In this document: positions 1-8,138 of the stretch, piece by piece | How the letters are laid out: every line of letters starts with the position of its first letter | How positions within the stretch are numbered: position 1 is the first letter of the stretch | NCBI RefSeq assembly: GCF_030378165.1 | Contig: NZ_CP119766.1 | Location: 3,162,001-3,226,000, forward strand | Direction: 5' to 3' | Length of the DNA stretch: 64,000 nucleotides | Source of the DNA: Flavobacterium panacagri | Lineage (GTDB): Bacteria > Bacteroidota > Bacteroidia > Flavobacteriales > Flavobacteriaceae | Translations under genes and position numbers: made by a program | The notes under the pieces: generated by a model | What the model was told of the DNA's origin: nothing | Databases searched by the model: none | What the model saw: the letters and a program-made list of their open reading frames with translations, nothing else

Positions 1-175
1 GATTAATGTCGAATTTAACCCAATTGGCATCATTTTTTATAAAAGGAGCTATGTTTAAAGCGTGCATTGCCGAAGTTTTAGCGCCGGAATCAACACGAGC
101 TTTGATTGTCGGGATTCCAAGTTCTGGAAATGAGCACCATTCTTCACTGCCTAAAATGACTTTGTTTTGAAGCAT
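1..175 (-). CDS. RimK-associated zinc/aspartic protease-like domain protein, N-terminal part only
   Basis: Reading from an ATG at 173-175 the frame stays open to the window edge and gives 58 residues. They contain the motif IKARVDSGAKTSALHA, which is characteristic of the putative ATP-dependent zinc protease family (PF05618, retropepsin-like D-S-G-A). In Bacteroidota this domain is often the N-terminal part of a RimK-type alpha-L-glutamate ligase, which adds glutamate to ribosomal protein S6 or other acceptors. Whether the ligase part follows cannot be seen because the rest lies outside the window. No signal peptide is visible, so a cytoplasmic protein is expected. Confidence 0.7.
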   Translation of the reverse strand, partial: MLQNKVILGSEEWCSFPELGIPTIKARVDSGAKTSAMHALNIAPFIKNDANWVKFDIN

Positions 176-209
176 ATGTTTTTATTTAGTTTTATGATCT
201 GTTGGCTGT

Positions 210-365
210 AATTATTTTAAACGCATAGAAGCATAGTATTTGAAACTGCGTAAAAGGCGTTTCACTTGTATAAATTCACATAGTTTGCTATGTGTTAGAA
301 ACTAGTTTCTTTCGATTTTCCTTTCTTTAGTAAAGTAAAAATCTATGTTTCTATGTGTTTAAATG
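210..365. repeat. Intergenic inverted-repeat element, CATAGAAGCATAG type
   Basis: The stretch between the protease-like gene and clpC holds an imperfect inverted repeat. AAACGCATAGAAGCATAG near 217 pairs with CTATGTTTCTATGTGTTT near 342-360 (16 of 18 positions). Inside it lies a second palindrome, CACATAG...CTATGTG, near 278-294. I see no coding sequence in it. It resembles the degenerate hairpin-rich intergenic repeats common in Flavobacterium. Confidence 0.5.
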
Positions 366-452
366 TTTTTTTTAATTTCACTACCCAACAGGTTTTGTTA
401 TAGAATTTAAATCCAAAAATAGCTATTTGCTTTTATTAAAGATAGTGATTTT

Positions 453-493
453 TACAAAAAAAATACCCGTTAAGTTAGGAAAACGTAACGGGT
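453..493 (-). terminator. Rho-independent terminator of clpC
   Basis: Seen on the minus strand: the stem ACCCGTTA/TAACGGGT encloses a 13-base loop and is followed by a run of T residues. It lies about 30 bases after the clpC stop codon. Confidence 0.8.
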
Positions 494-523
494 AGGTTAT
501 TTCTGTTATAAATTTTAACTAAT

Positions 524-3070
524 TTATTGATTCGTCGGCTCTTCGGCTTTGTGGATTTCAACTGATAATTCTTGAGAATCATCTTTTAAGTCCATTAAGA
601 TTTCATCGCCTGAATGTATTTTTGAAGTGATGATTTCTTCAGCTAACAAATCTTCAACATATTTCTGGATTGCTCTTTTCAGCGGTCGAGCTCCAAACTG
701 CTTATCAAAACCTTTTTCAGCAATAAATGCTTTTGCTTTTTCTGTTAAGCTTAGTTTGTATCCTAACTCTGCAATACGAGAATATAGTTTTTTCAATTCG
801 ATTTCGATAATCAAATCGATATCAGCTTTTTCTAGTGCGTTGAATACAATTACGTCATCAATTCTGTTTAAGAATTCAGGAGCAAAAGTTTTCTTCAATG
901 CATTTTCGATAATGCTTTTTGAATTTTCATCAGCTTGAGCTGTTCTTGCAGCAGTACCAAATCCAACACCTTGTCCGAAATCTTTTAACTGACGAGCACC
1001 AACGTTAGATGTCATGATGATGATCGTGTTTTTAAAGTCAATTTTACGACCTAAACTATCAGTCAAATATCCGTCATCTAAAACCTGAAGCATCATATTG
1101 AATACATCTGGGTGTGCTTTTTCGATCTCATCTAAAAGTACCACACAGTATGGTTTTCTGCGAACTTTTTCAGTTAATTGACCGCCTTCTTCGTACCCGA
1201 CATATCCTGGAGGCGCTCCAACTAAACGAGAAATCGCAAATTTCTCCATGTATTCACTCATGTCAATACGAACTAAAGCATCTTCAGAATCAAATAATTC
1301 TTTTGCTAATACTTTAGCTAATTGTGTTTTACCAACACCAGTCTGACCTAAGAATATGAATGAACCAATTGGTTTATTAGGGTCTTTAAGTCCGGCTCTG
1401 TTGCGTTGAATAGAACGTGCAATTTTAAGAACTGCTTCGTTTTGACCAATTACTTTGTTCTGAATTAATTCAGGTAATTGAGCTAATTTATTGCTTTCTG
1501 TCTGTGCAATTCTATTAACAGGAATTCCAGTCATCATCGAAACAACATCGGCTACATTATCTTCTGTAACTTCAATTCGGTTGTTTTTAGAATCTTCTTC
1601 CCATTGTTCTTGTGCGATAGCTAAATCTTTTTCGATACGTTTTTCATCGTCGCGAAGTTTTGCTGCTTCTTCATATTTTTGTTTTTTAACAACCATATTT
1701 TTAAGCTCACGAACTTCTTCCAATTGACGCTCTAAATCCAAAATCTGTTTTGGAACATCAATGTTGGTGATATGAACACGTGATCCGGCTTCGTCCATAG
1801 CATCAATAGCTTTGTCTGGTAAGAAACGCTCAGACATATATCTGTTCGTTAATTTAACGCAGGCTTCGATAGCTTCTGGAGTATAAGTTACGTTATGGTG
1901 ATCTTCGTATTTGTCTTTTACGTTGTTCAAAATAGCGATCGTTTCTTCAACAGATGTTGGTTCAACAATAACTTTTTGGAAACGTCTTTCTAAAGCACCG
2001 TCTTTCTCAATATATTGTCTGTACTCATCAAGAGTAGTAGCACCAATACATTGAATTTCTCCTCTAGCTAAAGCAGGTTTGAACATGTTTGAAGCATCAA
2101 GTGAACCTGTCGCTCCTCCAGCACCTACAATAGTATGGATTTCATCAATAAAAAGAATAATATCATCGTTTTTCTCCAGCTCGTTCATTACGGCTTTCAT
2201 TCTTTCTTCAAACTGTCCTCTGTATTTTGTTCCAGCAACTAAACTTGCTAGATCTAGAGTTACAACACGTTTGTTGAAAAGGATACGAGATACTTTCTTT
2301 TGAATAATACGTAAGGCAAGTCCTTCTGCGATAGCAGATTTACCAACCCCAGGTTCTCCAATAAGAAGTGGATTGTTCTTTTTTCTACGGCTTAGAATTT
2401 GTGAAACACGTTCAATTTCTTTTTCGCGTCCTACAACTGGATCTAGTTTTCCTTCTTCGGCCATTTCTGTTAAATCTCTCCCAAAATTATCTAAAACTGG
2501 AGTCTTAGATTTTTTGTTTGACTTATTGGCGGGATTATTAAAACTACTTTCTTTTAGACTGTCATCTTGTCCTGAATCGTCATTATACGATTCGTTTCTT
2601 GGCAAGTTTTCTAAGAATTCTTCTTCGTTTGGAGTCATATTTAAATACTGTTCTTTAGCTACATCATAATCTATTTTTAGTTTATTCAGTAACTTGGTTG
2701 TTGGATCGTTTTCGTTGCGTAAGATACATAACAGCAGGTGTGCCGTGCTTATTGATGAACTTTGAAATACTTTTGCTTCAAGAAAAGTGGTCTTCAGGGC
2801 TCTTTCGGCCTGTCGGGTAAGATGAAGGTTTTTCTTTTCTGCATTTACTTCAACGCTCAGGTTAGCAGGGCTCAGTATTTCTACCTTTCTGCGTAAATGA
2901 TCTAAATCGACTGCTAGGTTATTAAGTATATGAATAGCTTTTCCGTTACCATCTCTTAAAATGCCCAGCATGAGATGTTCAGTACCAATAAAGTCGTGGC
3001 CCAAACGTAGTGCCTCTTCCTTACTATACGTAATAACATCTTTTACTCTTGGTGAAAAATTATCATCCAT
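524..3070 (-). CDS. clpC: ATP-dependent Clp protease ATP-binding subunit ClpC
   Basis: A cytoplasmic AAA+ unfoldase that feeds substrates to ClpP and takes part in stress proteostasis. The 848 residues show the full family layout: two Clp_N repeats in the first ~145 residues, a charged low-complexity linker (~150-190), a first AAA+ module with Walker A GEPGVGKS at 238-245 and Walker B DIILFIDEIHT near 300, a UVR-type coiled middle segment (~435-500), and a second AAA+ module with GQTGVGKT near 575 and LLDEIEKAHPDV near 645. The length is normal for ClpC. It is transcribed away from gyrA, with its own promoter and a conspicuous inverted repeat upstream (3129-3148). Confidence 0.96.
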   Translation of the reverse strand: MDDNFSPRVKDVITYSKEEALRLGHDFIGTEHLMLGILRDGNGKAIHILNNLAVDLDHLRRKVEILSPANLSVEVNAEKKNLHLTRQAERALKTTFLEAKVFQSSSISTAHLLLCILRNENDPTTKLLNKLKIDYDVAKEQYLNMTPNEEEFLENLPRNESYNDDSGQDDSLKESSFNNPANKSNKKSKTPVLDNFGRDLTEMAEEGKLDPVVGREKEIERVSQILSRRKKNNPLLIGEPGVGKSAIAEGLALRIIQKKVSRILFNKRVVTLDLASLVAGTKYRGQFEERMKAVMNELEKNDDIILFIDEIHTIVGAGGATGSLDASNMFKPALARGEIQCIGATTLDEYRQYIEKDGALERRFQKVIVEPTSVEETIAILNNVKDKYEDHHNVTYTPEAIEACVKLTNRYMSERFLPDKAIDAMDEAGSRVHITNIDVPKQILDLERQLEEVRELKNMVVKKQKYEEAAKLRDDEKRIEKDLAIAQEQWEEDSKNNRIEVTEDNVADVVSMMTGIPVNRIAQTESNKLAQLPELIQNKVIGQNEAVLKIARSIQRNRAGLKDPNKPIGSFIFLGQTGVGKTQLAKVLAKELFDSEDALVRIDMSEYMEKFAISRLVGAPPGYVGYEEGGQLTEKVRRKPYCVVLLDEIEKAHPDVFNMMLQVLDDGYLTDSLGRKIDFKNTIIIMTSNVGARQLKDFGQGVGFGTAARTAQADENSKSIIENALKKTFAPEFLNRIDDVIVFNALEKADIDLIIEIELKKLYSRIAELGYKLSLTEKAKAFIAEKGFDKQFGARPLKRAIQKYVEDLLAEEIITSKIHSGDEILMDLKDDSQELSVEIHKAEEPTNQ

Positions 3071-3088
3071 AATATATAATTGGTATTG

Positions 3089-3120
3089 TAAATTTAGTGA
3101 ATTACTGTTTTAAAAACAAA
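3089..3120 (-). promoter_or_regulatory. Probable clpC promoter, Bacteroidota type
   Basis: On the minus strand TTTG (3117-3120) is followed after 20 bases by TAAATTTA (3089-3096). This matches the Bacteroidota housekeeping form TTTG-N19-TAnnTTTG at all but one position. The start codon lies about 20 bases downstream of the -7 element. Confidence 0.5.
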
Positions 3121-3128
3121 AACCGTAC

Positions 3129-3148
3129 CTGTCAAGATCTCCTGACAG
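3129..3148. promoter_or_regulatory. Inverted repeat CTGTCA-N8-TGACAG upstream of clpC, possible operator
   Basis: A perfect 6+6 inverted repeat lies directly upstream of the predicted -33 element of clpC, where an activator would normally bind. The same half-sites (TGTCAG, CTGACA) flank the region upstream of dnaK at 55738-55800. The binding protein is unknown and the regulatory role is inference from position. Confidence 0.4.
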
Positions 3149-3327
3149 CTAATAGACGAAAAAAAAGAGAATAAAAGCGTTAAAAAACGCTTAATTTATT
3201 AACTAAAAGCCAAAATAAAGTTGTTAATAAATCATTTAAATAAGTGTAAGGAAATAGCTGAAAAAATTTTAAAAAAACGTATCTTGGCACGCTTTGAAAC
3301 TATTATAATTATTTAATATAACAACTT

Positions 3328-5973
3328 ATGTCTGAAGGAGAAAAGTTAATTCCTATTAACATTGAAGATGAAATGAAATCAGCTTACATCGATTATTCGA
3401 TGTCTGTAATTGTATCAAGAGCACTTCCTGATGTTAGAGATGGCTTGAAACCAGTGCATCGAAGAGTTCTTTATGGAATGTATGATTTGGGAGTAACTTC
3501 AAGATCTGCCCATAAAAAATCTGCAAGAATCGTGGGAGAGGTTCTGGGTAAGTACCACCCGCACGGAGATACCTCTGTTTACGACGCAATGGTTCGTATG
3601 GCTCAAGAGTGGAGTATGCGATATTTATTAGTTGATGGTCAAGGTAACTTTGGATCTGTCGATGGAGATAGTCCAGCAGCAATGCGTTATACTGAGGCTA
3701 GAATGCGCAAAATTTCTGAGGAAATTATGGCGGATATCGAAAAAGAAACTGTTGATTTTCAGCTAAATTTTGACGATACCTTATATGAACCAAAAGTAAT
3801 GCCTACAAAAGTTCCTACTTTATTAGTAAATGGAGCAACAGGTATTGCAGTTGGTATGGCAACTAATATGCCACCACACAATTTAACTGAAGTTATCAAT
3901 GGTACTTTAGCGTACTTAGATAATAATGATATTGAAGTTGACGAATTAATGACGCATATTAAAGCACCAGATTTTCCAACTGGTGGTGTAATATATGGTT
4001 ATGAAGGTGTTCGTGAAGCTTTTAAAACCGGTAGAGGACGTATTGTAATGCGTGCGAAAGTTGGTTTTGAAGAAGTGGATGGAAGAGAATGTATCATTGT
4101 TACAGAAATCCCTTATCAAGTTAACAAAGCCGAAATGATTAAACGTACGGCTGATTTAGTTAACGAGAAAAAAATTGAAGGTATTGCGAATATCCGTGAC
4201 GAATCGGATAGAAATGGTATGCGTATCGTTTACATCTTAAAACGTGATGCTACGCCAAACGTAGTTTTAAATACCTTATATAAGTATACTTCATTACAAT
4301 CTTCTTTTAGTGTAAATAACATTGCATTAGTAAAAGGTCGCCCACAAATGTTGAATCTGAAAGATATGATTCATTATTTTATTGAGCACCGTCACGAAGT
4401 AGTCGTTAGAAGAACGCAGTTTGAATTGCGTAAAGCAGAAGAAAGAGCTCATATTTTAGAAGGTTTAATCATTGCTTCTGATAATATTGATGAAGTAATT
4501 GCGTTAATTAGAGGATCTAAAAATACTGATGAGGCAAGAGAAAAATTAATCGAAAGATTTAAGCTTTCTGATATTCAAGCTCGTGCAATTGTTGAAATGC
4601 GTTTACGTCAGTTAACAGGTCTGGAGCAGGATAAGTTAAGAGCTGAGTATGATGAATTGATGAAATTAATTGAGCATTTAAAAGCTTTATTAGCAGACAT
4701 TAATTTAAGAACAGATTTAATTAAAGAAGAGCTGACTGAAATTCGCGACAAATACGGTGATGATCGTCGTTCTCAAATTGAATATTCTGGAGGAGATGTA
4801 AGTATAGAAGATTTGATTGCTGATGAGAATGTAGTTATTACAATTTCACATGCTGGTTACATCAAACGTACAAACCTTACAGAATACAAAACACAAAATA
4901 GAGGTGGAGTTGGACAGAAAAGTGCTGGAACAAGAGATCAAGATTTCTTGGAGCATATGTTCGTAGCGACAAACCACCAATATATGATGTTCTTTACACA
5001 GAAAGGAAAATGTTTCTGGATGCGTGTTTATGAAATTCCTGAAGGAAGTAAAACAGCAAAAGGTAGAGCAATCCAAAACTTAGTAAACATTGAAAGTGAT
5101 GATAAGGTAAAAGCTTTCATTTGTACGCAAGATTTAAAAGATAAAGATTATATCAATACGCATAATCTTGTAATGGTGACAAAACAAGGTCAGGTAAAGA
5201 AAACTTCTTTGGAGAAATATTCTAAACCAAGAGCGAATGGAGTTGCGGCTATTACAATTAAAGAAGGTGATGAATTAATCGGAGCACAGTTAACGAACGG
5301 AGAAAGCCAAATTATTATGGCTGTTAAGTCTGGTAAATTGGTTCGTTTTGAGGAGACTAAAACACGTCCGATGGGAAGAACTGCTTCTGGAGTTCGTGGA
5401 ATTACTTTAAAAGACGAAACCGACGAAGTAATCGGAATGGTTACAGTTGATAAAAATGATATTACTGAATCTCAAATCTTAGTGGTAACTGAAAATGGAT
5501 ATGGAAAACGTACCAAATTAGTTGACGAAGATGGAGAAGATGTTTATAGAATTACAAACCGTGGAGGTAAGGGTGTTAAGACTCTTAATATTACGGAGAA
5601 AACAGGTAAATTAATTTCTATCAATGCAGTTACAGATGCAGATGATTTAATGATTATCAATAAATCTGGATTGACTATCAGAATGGCAATTGAAGATTTA
5701 CGTGTTATGGGACGTGCGACTCAAGGTGTTAGATTAATTAACCTTAAAGGAAAAGATTCTATCGCTGCCGTAACTAAAGTAATGAAGGATGATGTTGAAG
5801 AAGTAGTTGTGGATGAAGATGGAAATGTAATTGAGTCTGCAATTGAAAGAGTGAAGCCAGATTTAGAAGTTCTAGAAGATGATGGAACTGTTGAAGATGA
5901 CGACGATTCTGATGATGAAGTAATTGATGACGAAGATGACGCAGATTCTGAAGAAGAAGAGTCAGAAGAATAA
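3328..5973 (+). CDS. gyrA: DNA gyrase subunit A
   Basis: The breaking-and-rejoining subunit of type IIA topoisomerase, working with GyrB to introduce negative supercoils. The 881 residues include the winged-helix region with the catalytic tyrosine at about 121 ([10 protein letters not shown]). The coiled-coil tower follows, then a C-terminal beta-pinwheel with the GyrA-box-like segment [15 protein letters not shown] near 525. The quinolone-determining loop reads [10 protein letters not shown], so the position equal to E. coli Ser83 is threonine. The last ~35 residues are a strongly acidic tail of Asp and Glu. The TPR gene follows 37 bases later and may be cotranscribed. Confidence 0.97.
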   Translation: MSEGEKLIPINIEDEMKSAYIDYSMSVIVSRALPDVRDGLKPVHRRVLYGMYDLGVTSRSAHKKSARIVGEVLGKYHPHGDTSVYDAMVRMAQEWSMRYLLVDGQGNFGSVDGDSPAAMRYTEARMRKISEEIMADIEKETVDFQLNFDDTLYEPKVMPTKVPTLLVNGATGIAVGMATNMPPHNLTEVINGTLAYLDNNDIEVDELMTHIKAPDFPTGGVIYGYEGVREAFKTGRGRIVMRAKVGFEEVDGRECIIVTEIPYQVNKAEMIKRTADLVNEKKIEGIANIRDESDRNGMRIVYILKRDATPNVVLNTLYKYTSLQSSFSVNNIALVKGRPQMLNLKDMIHYFIEHRHEVVVRRTQFELRKAEERAHILEGLIIASDNIDEVIALIRGSKNTDEAREKLIERFKLSDIQARAIVEMRLRQLTGLEQDKLRAEYDELMKLIEHLKALLADINLRTDLIKEELTEIRDKYGDDRRSQIEYSGGDVSIEDLIADENVVITISHAGYIKRTNLTEYKTQNRGGVGQKSAGTRDQDFLEHMFVATNHQYMMFFTQKGKCFWMRVYEIPEGSKTAKGRAIQNLVNIESDDKVKAFICTQDLKDKDYINTHNLVMVTKQGQVKKTSLEKYSKPRANGVAAITIKEGDELIGAQLTNGESQIIMAVKSGKLVRFEETKTRPMGRTASGVRGITLKDETDEVIGMVTVDKNDITESQILVVTENGYGKRTKLVDEDGEDVYRITNRGGKGVKTLNITEKTGKLISINAVTDADDLMIINKSGLTIRMAIEDLRVMGRATQGVRLINLKGKDSIAAVTKVMKDDVEEVVVDEDGNVIESAIERVKPDLEVLEDDGTVEDDDDSDDEVIDDEDDADSEEEESEE

Positions 5974-6010
5974 TCAAATTATATAAAAAATTAAATACAA
6001 ATAAATCACT

Positions 6011-7279
6011 ATGAAAAGTAAATATGTAATACTAGCATCAGCATTACTGATCTCTGTAGCTACGTTTGCTCAAAAAGATCAAATTAAAAACGCTGAAAAG
6101 GCATTAAAAGGCGGTGACGCTCAAGGAGCAATTACAATCCTGAAAGATGCTGAAAATTTAGTAGTAAATGCTAAAGATACAGAACAGGCACAATTTTATT
6201 TTGTTCAAGGAAATGCTTATTTAGATCTAGCAAACAAAAAAGTTGAAGAAAGTAAAAACTTAATTGCAGCAGCTGAAAGCTATAAAAAATTAATTGAAGT
6301 TGAAAAAGCTTCAGGAAAACAAAAATTTTCTACTCAGGCAGCTACTTCCATTACTAATATTAAAGGTCAGTTGATTAACTCTGCAATTGCAGATACTCAA
6401 GCGAATAAACATGTAGACGGAGCAAAAAAATTGTATGACGCTTATGCTTTAGATAAAAAAGATACAATTAATTTATATTATGCTGCTTCAACTGCTGTGA
6501 ATGCACAAGATTTTGATTTGGCTTTACCAATGTATGAAGAGTTGAAAAAATTGAACTATTCAGGAAAAGGAACTTTATATTTGGCTGTTAACAAAGCGAA
6601 CAGTAATGAAGATAACTTTGCCAATGCAAAAGATAGAGATCTAGCTATAAAATTAGGAACACATGAAAAACCTAAAACAGAAGCAATTCCTTCGAAAAGA
6701 GGAGAAATCTACAAAAATTTAGCATTAATCTTAGTTCAAAAAGGACGTACTGAAGAAGCTAAAAAAGCAATCGCAGATGCTAGAAAAGCAAATCCTGAAG
6801 ATACTTCTTTGATCTTAACTGAAGCTAACTTATACTTAGAGACTAAAGATTTTGACATGTACAAAAAATTGGTTGGAGAAGCTTTAGAGAAAGATCCAAA
6901 CAATGCTGATTTAGTATTCAATTTAGGAGTAATTAGTGCAGGTGCAAAAAACAGTGCAGATGCAGAGAAATATTACTTAAAAGCGATTGAAATCAATCCT
7001 AACTACACAAATGCGTATTTGAACCTTGCTGCTTTAAAATTAGAAGCTGAGAAACCAATCATTGATGAAATGAATAAGTTAGGTACTTCTGCTAAAGATA
7101 TGAAGCGTTATGATGTATTGAAAGCGCAGAGAGAAAATGTTTTTAAAGGTGTAATTCCTTATCTTAAAAAAGCGAATGAATTAGATCCTAAAAACGAAGA
7201 TGTTTCTAAAACATTATTAGGAGTTTACAGTGCTCTTGAAATGACTGCTGAAGCTAAAGCATTAAAAGCTAAAATGTAA
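6011..7279 (+). CDS. Exported tetratricopeptide-repeat protein
   Basis: A 422-residue protein beginning with a typical Sec signal peptide (MKSKYVILASALLISVATFA, cleavage expected before Gln). Helical TPR-like repeats follow over most of its length; the clearest are near residues 225-350, such as NPNYTNAYLNLAALKLE. It is probably periplasmic and acts as a protein-interaction scaffold; no enzyme motif is present. It sits 37 bases after gyrA and ends at a strong hairpin terminator, so it may be expressed by read-through from gyrA. The specific function is not recognised. Confidence 0.85.
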   Translation: MKSKYVILASALLISVATFAQKDQIKNAEKALKGGDAQGAITILKDAENLVVNAKDTEQAQFYFVQGNAYLDLANKKVEESKNLIAAAESYKKLIEVEKASGKQKFSTQAATSITNIKGQLINSAIADTQANKHVDGAKKLYDAYALDKKDTINLYYAASTAVNAQDFDLALPMYEELKKLNYSGKGTLYLAVNKANSNEDNFANAKDRDLAIKLGTHEKPKTEAIPSKRGEIYKNLALILVQKGRTEEAKKAIADARKANPEDTSLILTEANLYLETKDFDMYKKLVGEALEKDPNNADLVFNLGVISAGAKNSADAEKYYLKAIEINPNYTNAYLNLAALKLEAEKPIIDEMNKLGTSAKDMKRYDVLKAQRENVFKGVIPYLKKANELDPKNEDVSKTLLGVYSALEMTAEAKALKAKM

Positions 7280-7290
7280 TAAGTTATTCT

Positions 7291-7337
7291 TAAGCATAAA
7301 AAAAACCATTCGATTTTGAATGGTTTTTTTATGCTTA
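7291..7337. terminator. Bidirectional terminator between TPR gene and OsmC-like gene
   Basis: AACCATTC/GAATGGTT forms the core stem with A-tract and T-tract flanks. The palindrome extends outward to AAGCATAAA/TTTATGCTT. It lies between two converging genes and can terminate both. Confidence 0.85.
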
Positions 7338-7344
7338 ATTTTTT

Positions 7345-7764
7345 TTAGCTAATTAATTCAGCCGATAATGTAATTGTAGTGTTTAATAATTTAGAAATCG
7401 GACAGATTTCTTTTGCTTTATTGGCTGTAGCTTTAAACTCTTCTGCTGAAATTGAAGGGACTTTTCCTTTTAAATCTAAATGAATTAAAGTGATTGAACC
7501 GTCTTCAAAAGTCACTGTTGCTTCTGTAGTTAAATCATCAGCTGTAAATCCGCCTTCGTTTAATAAAAAACTTAATTGCATTGTAAAACAGCCAGAATGC
7601 GCTGCTGCAACTAGTTCTTCTGGGTTTGTGCCAACACCATCAGCAAATCTTGTCTTGAAAGAGAGTTGTGCATTATCTAAAGTGGTACTTTGAGTACTAA
7701 TAGTTCCTGTTCCTTCCATACCGGTTCCTTTCCAGTTGGCGTGTGCTTTTCGTGTAAATTTCAT
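7345..7764 (-). CDS. OsmC family peroxiredoxin-like protein
   Basis: A 139-residue protein of the OsmC/Ohr family, small cytoplasmic thiol peroxidases that reduce organic hydroperoxides. The two family cysteines are visible in AAHSGCFTMQLS (near residue 58) and KEICPISKLL (near residue 122), with the expected Arg-bearing N-terminal strand before them. The sequence is closer to the OsmC branch than to Ohr. It is a single gene converging on the TPR gene. Confidence 0.88.
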   Translation of the reverse strand: MKFTRKAHANWKGTGMEGTGTISTQSTTLDNAQLSFKTRFADGVGTNPEELVAAAHSGCFTMQLSFLLNEGGFTADDLTTEATVTFEDGSITLIHLDLKGKVPSISAEEFKATANKAKEICPISKLLNTTITLSAELIS

Positions 7765-7907
7765 TTGTGTGGTATTAAAATTAATAAAATGTTGTATTGT
7801 TTAATTATCAAATGATAATGTGGTAAATCAAATATAATCAATATTTTACAGAATTGTTTTATAGAATTTAACTAGAATGTTAAGTTTTTTGGATTTTTGT
7901 TTGGAGT

Positions 7908-8066
7908 GGGTTTTTACCGCAAAGCACGCAGAGTTTTTTTTGTATTTCGTATTATTTAAGAAAGAAAAGTTCGCAAAGTTTTACGTAGATAAAGCTTTGC
8001 GAACTTTTTATTTACCAACATAACCACTTAATAAAATAAATCTTTGCGTGCTTTGCGGTAAAAGAA
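7908..8066. repeat. Nested inverted-repeat element, CTTTGCG type
   Basis: About 160 bases between the OsmC-like gene and the DUF349 gene fold into a long nested hairpin. The outer arms ACCGCAAAGCACGCAGAG (from 7916) and CTTTGCGTGCTTTGCGGT (8042-8059) match at 17 of 18 positions. The inner arms AAAGTTCGCAAAG (7966-7978) and CTTTGCGAACTTT (7995-8007) pair perfectly. No coding sequence is present. Related words recur at several other intergenic sites in this window. Confidence 0.7.
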
Positions 8067-8080
8067 ACATTTTAGATATA

Positions 8081-8114
8081 AAAAAAGGTGTAATGAATAT
8101 TTTCACTACACCTT
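8081..8114 (-). terminator. Rho-independent terminator of the DUF349 gene
   Basis: Minus strand: the stem AGGTGTA/TACACCT is followed by a T-run, about 25 bases after the stop codon. Confidence 0.8.
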
Positions 8115-8138
8115 CTATGATTTGCTTTAACTCAGTTC

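Noticed and set aside
3280..3294. Sigma-54 -24 element (TTGGCACG) upstream of gyrA
   Set aside because: The distance to the following TTTGA is too short for a -24/-12 promoter. TATCTTGG in the same place is an equally good weak -7 box, so neither is called.
3434..3682. Minus-strand frame inside gyrA
   Set aside because: Antisense to the conserved catalytic core of GyrA; composition is a shadow effect.
5774..5977. Minus-strand Leu/His-rich frame at the end of gyrA
   Set aside because: It is the complement of the Asp/Glu codon run of the acidic GyrA tail, not a gene.
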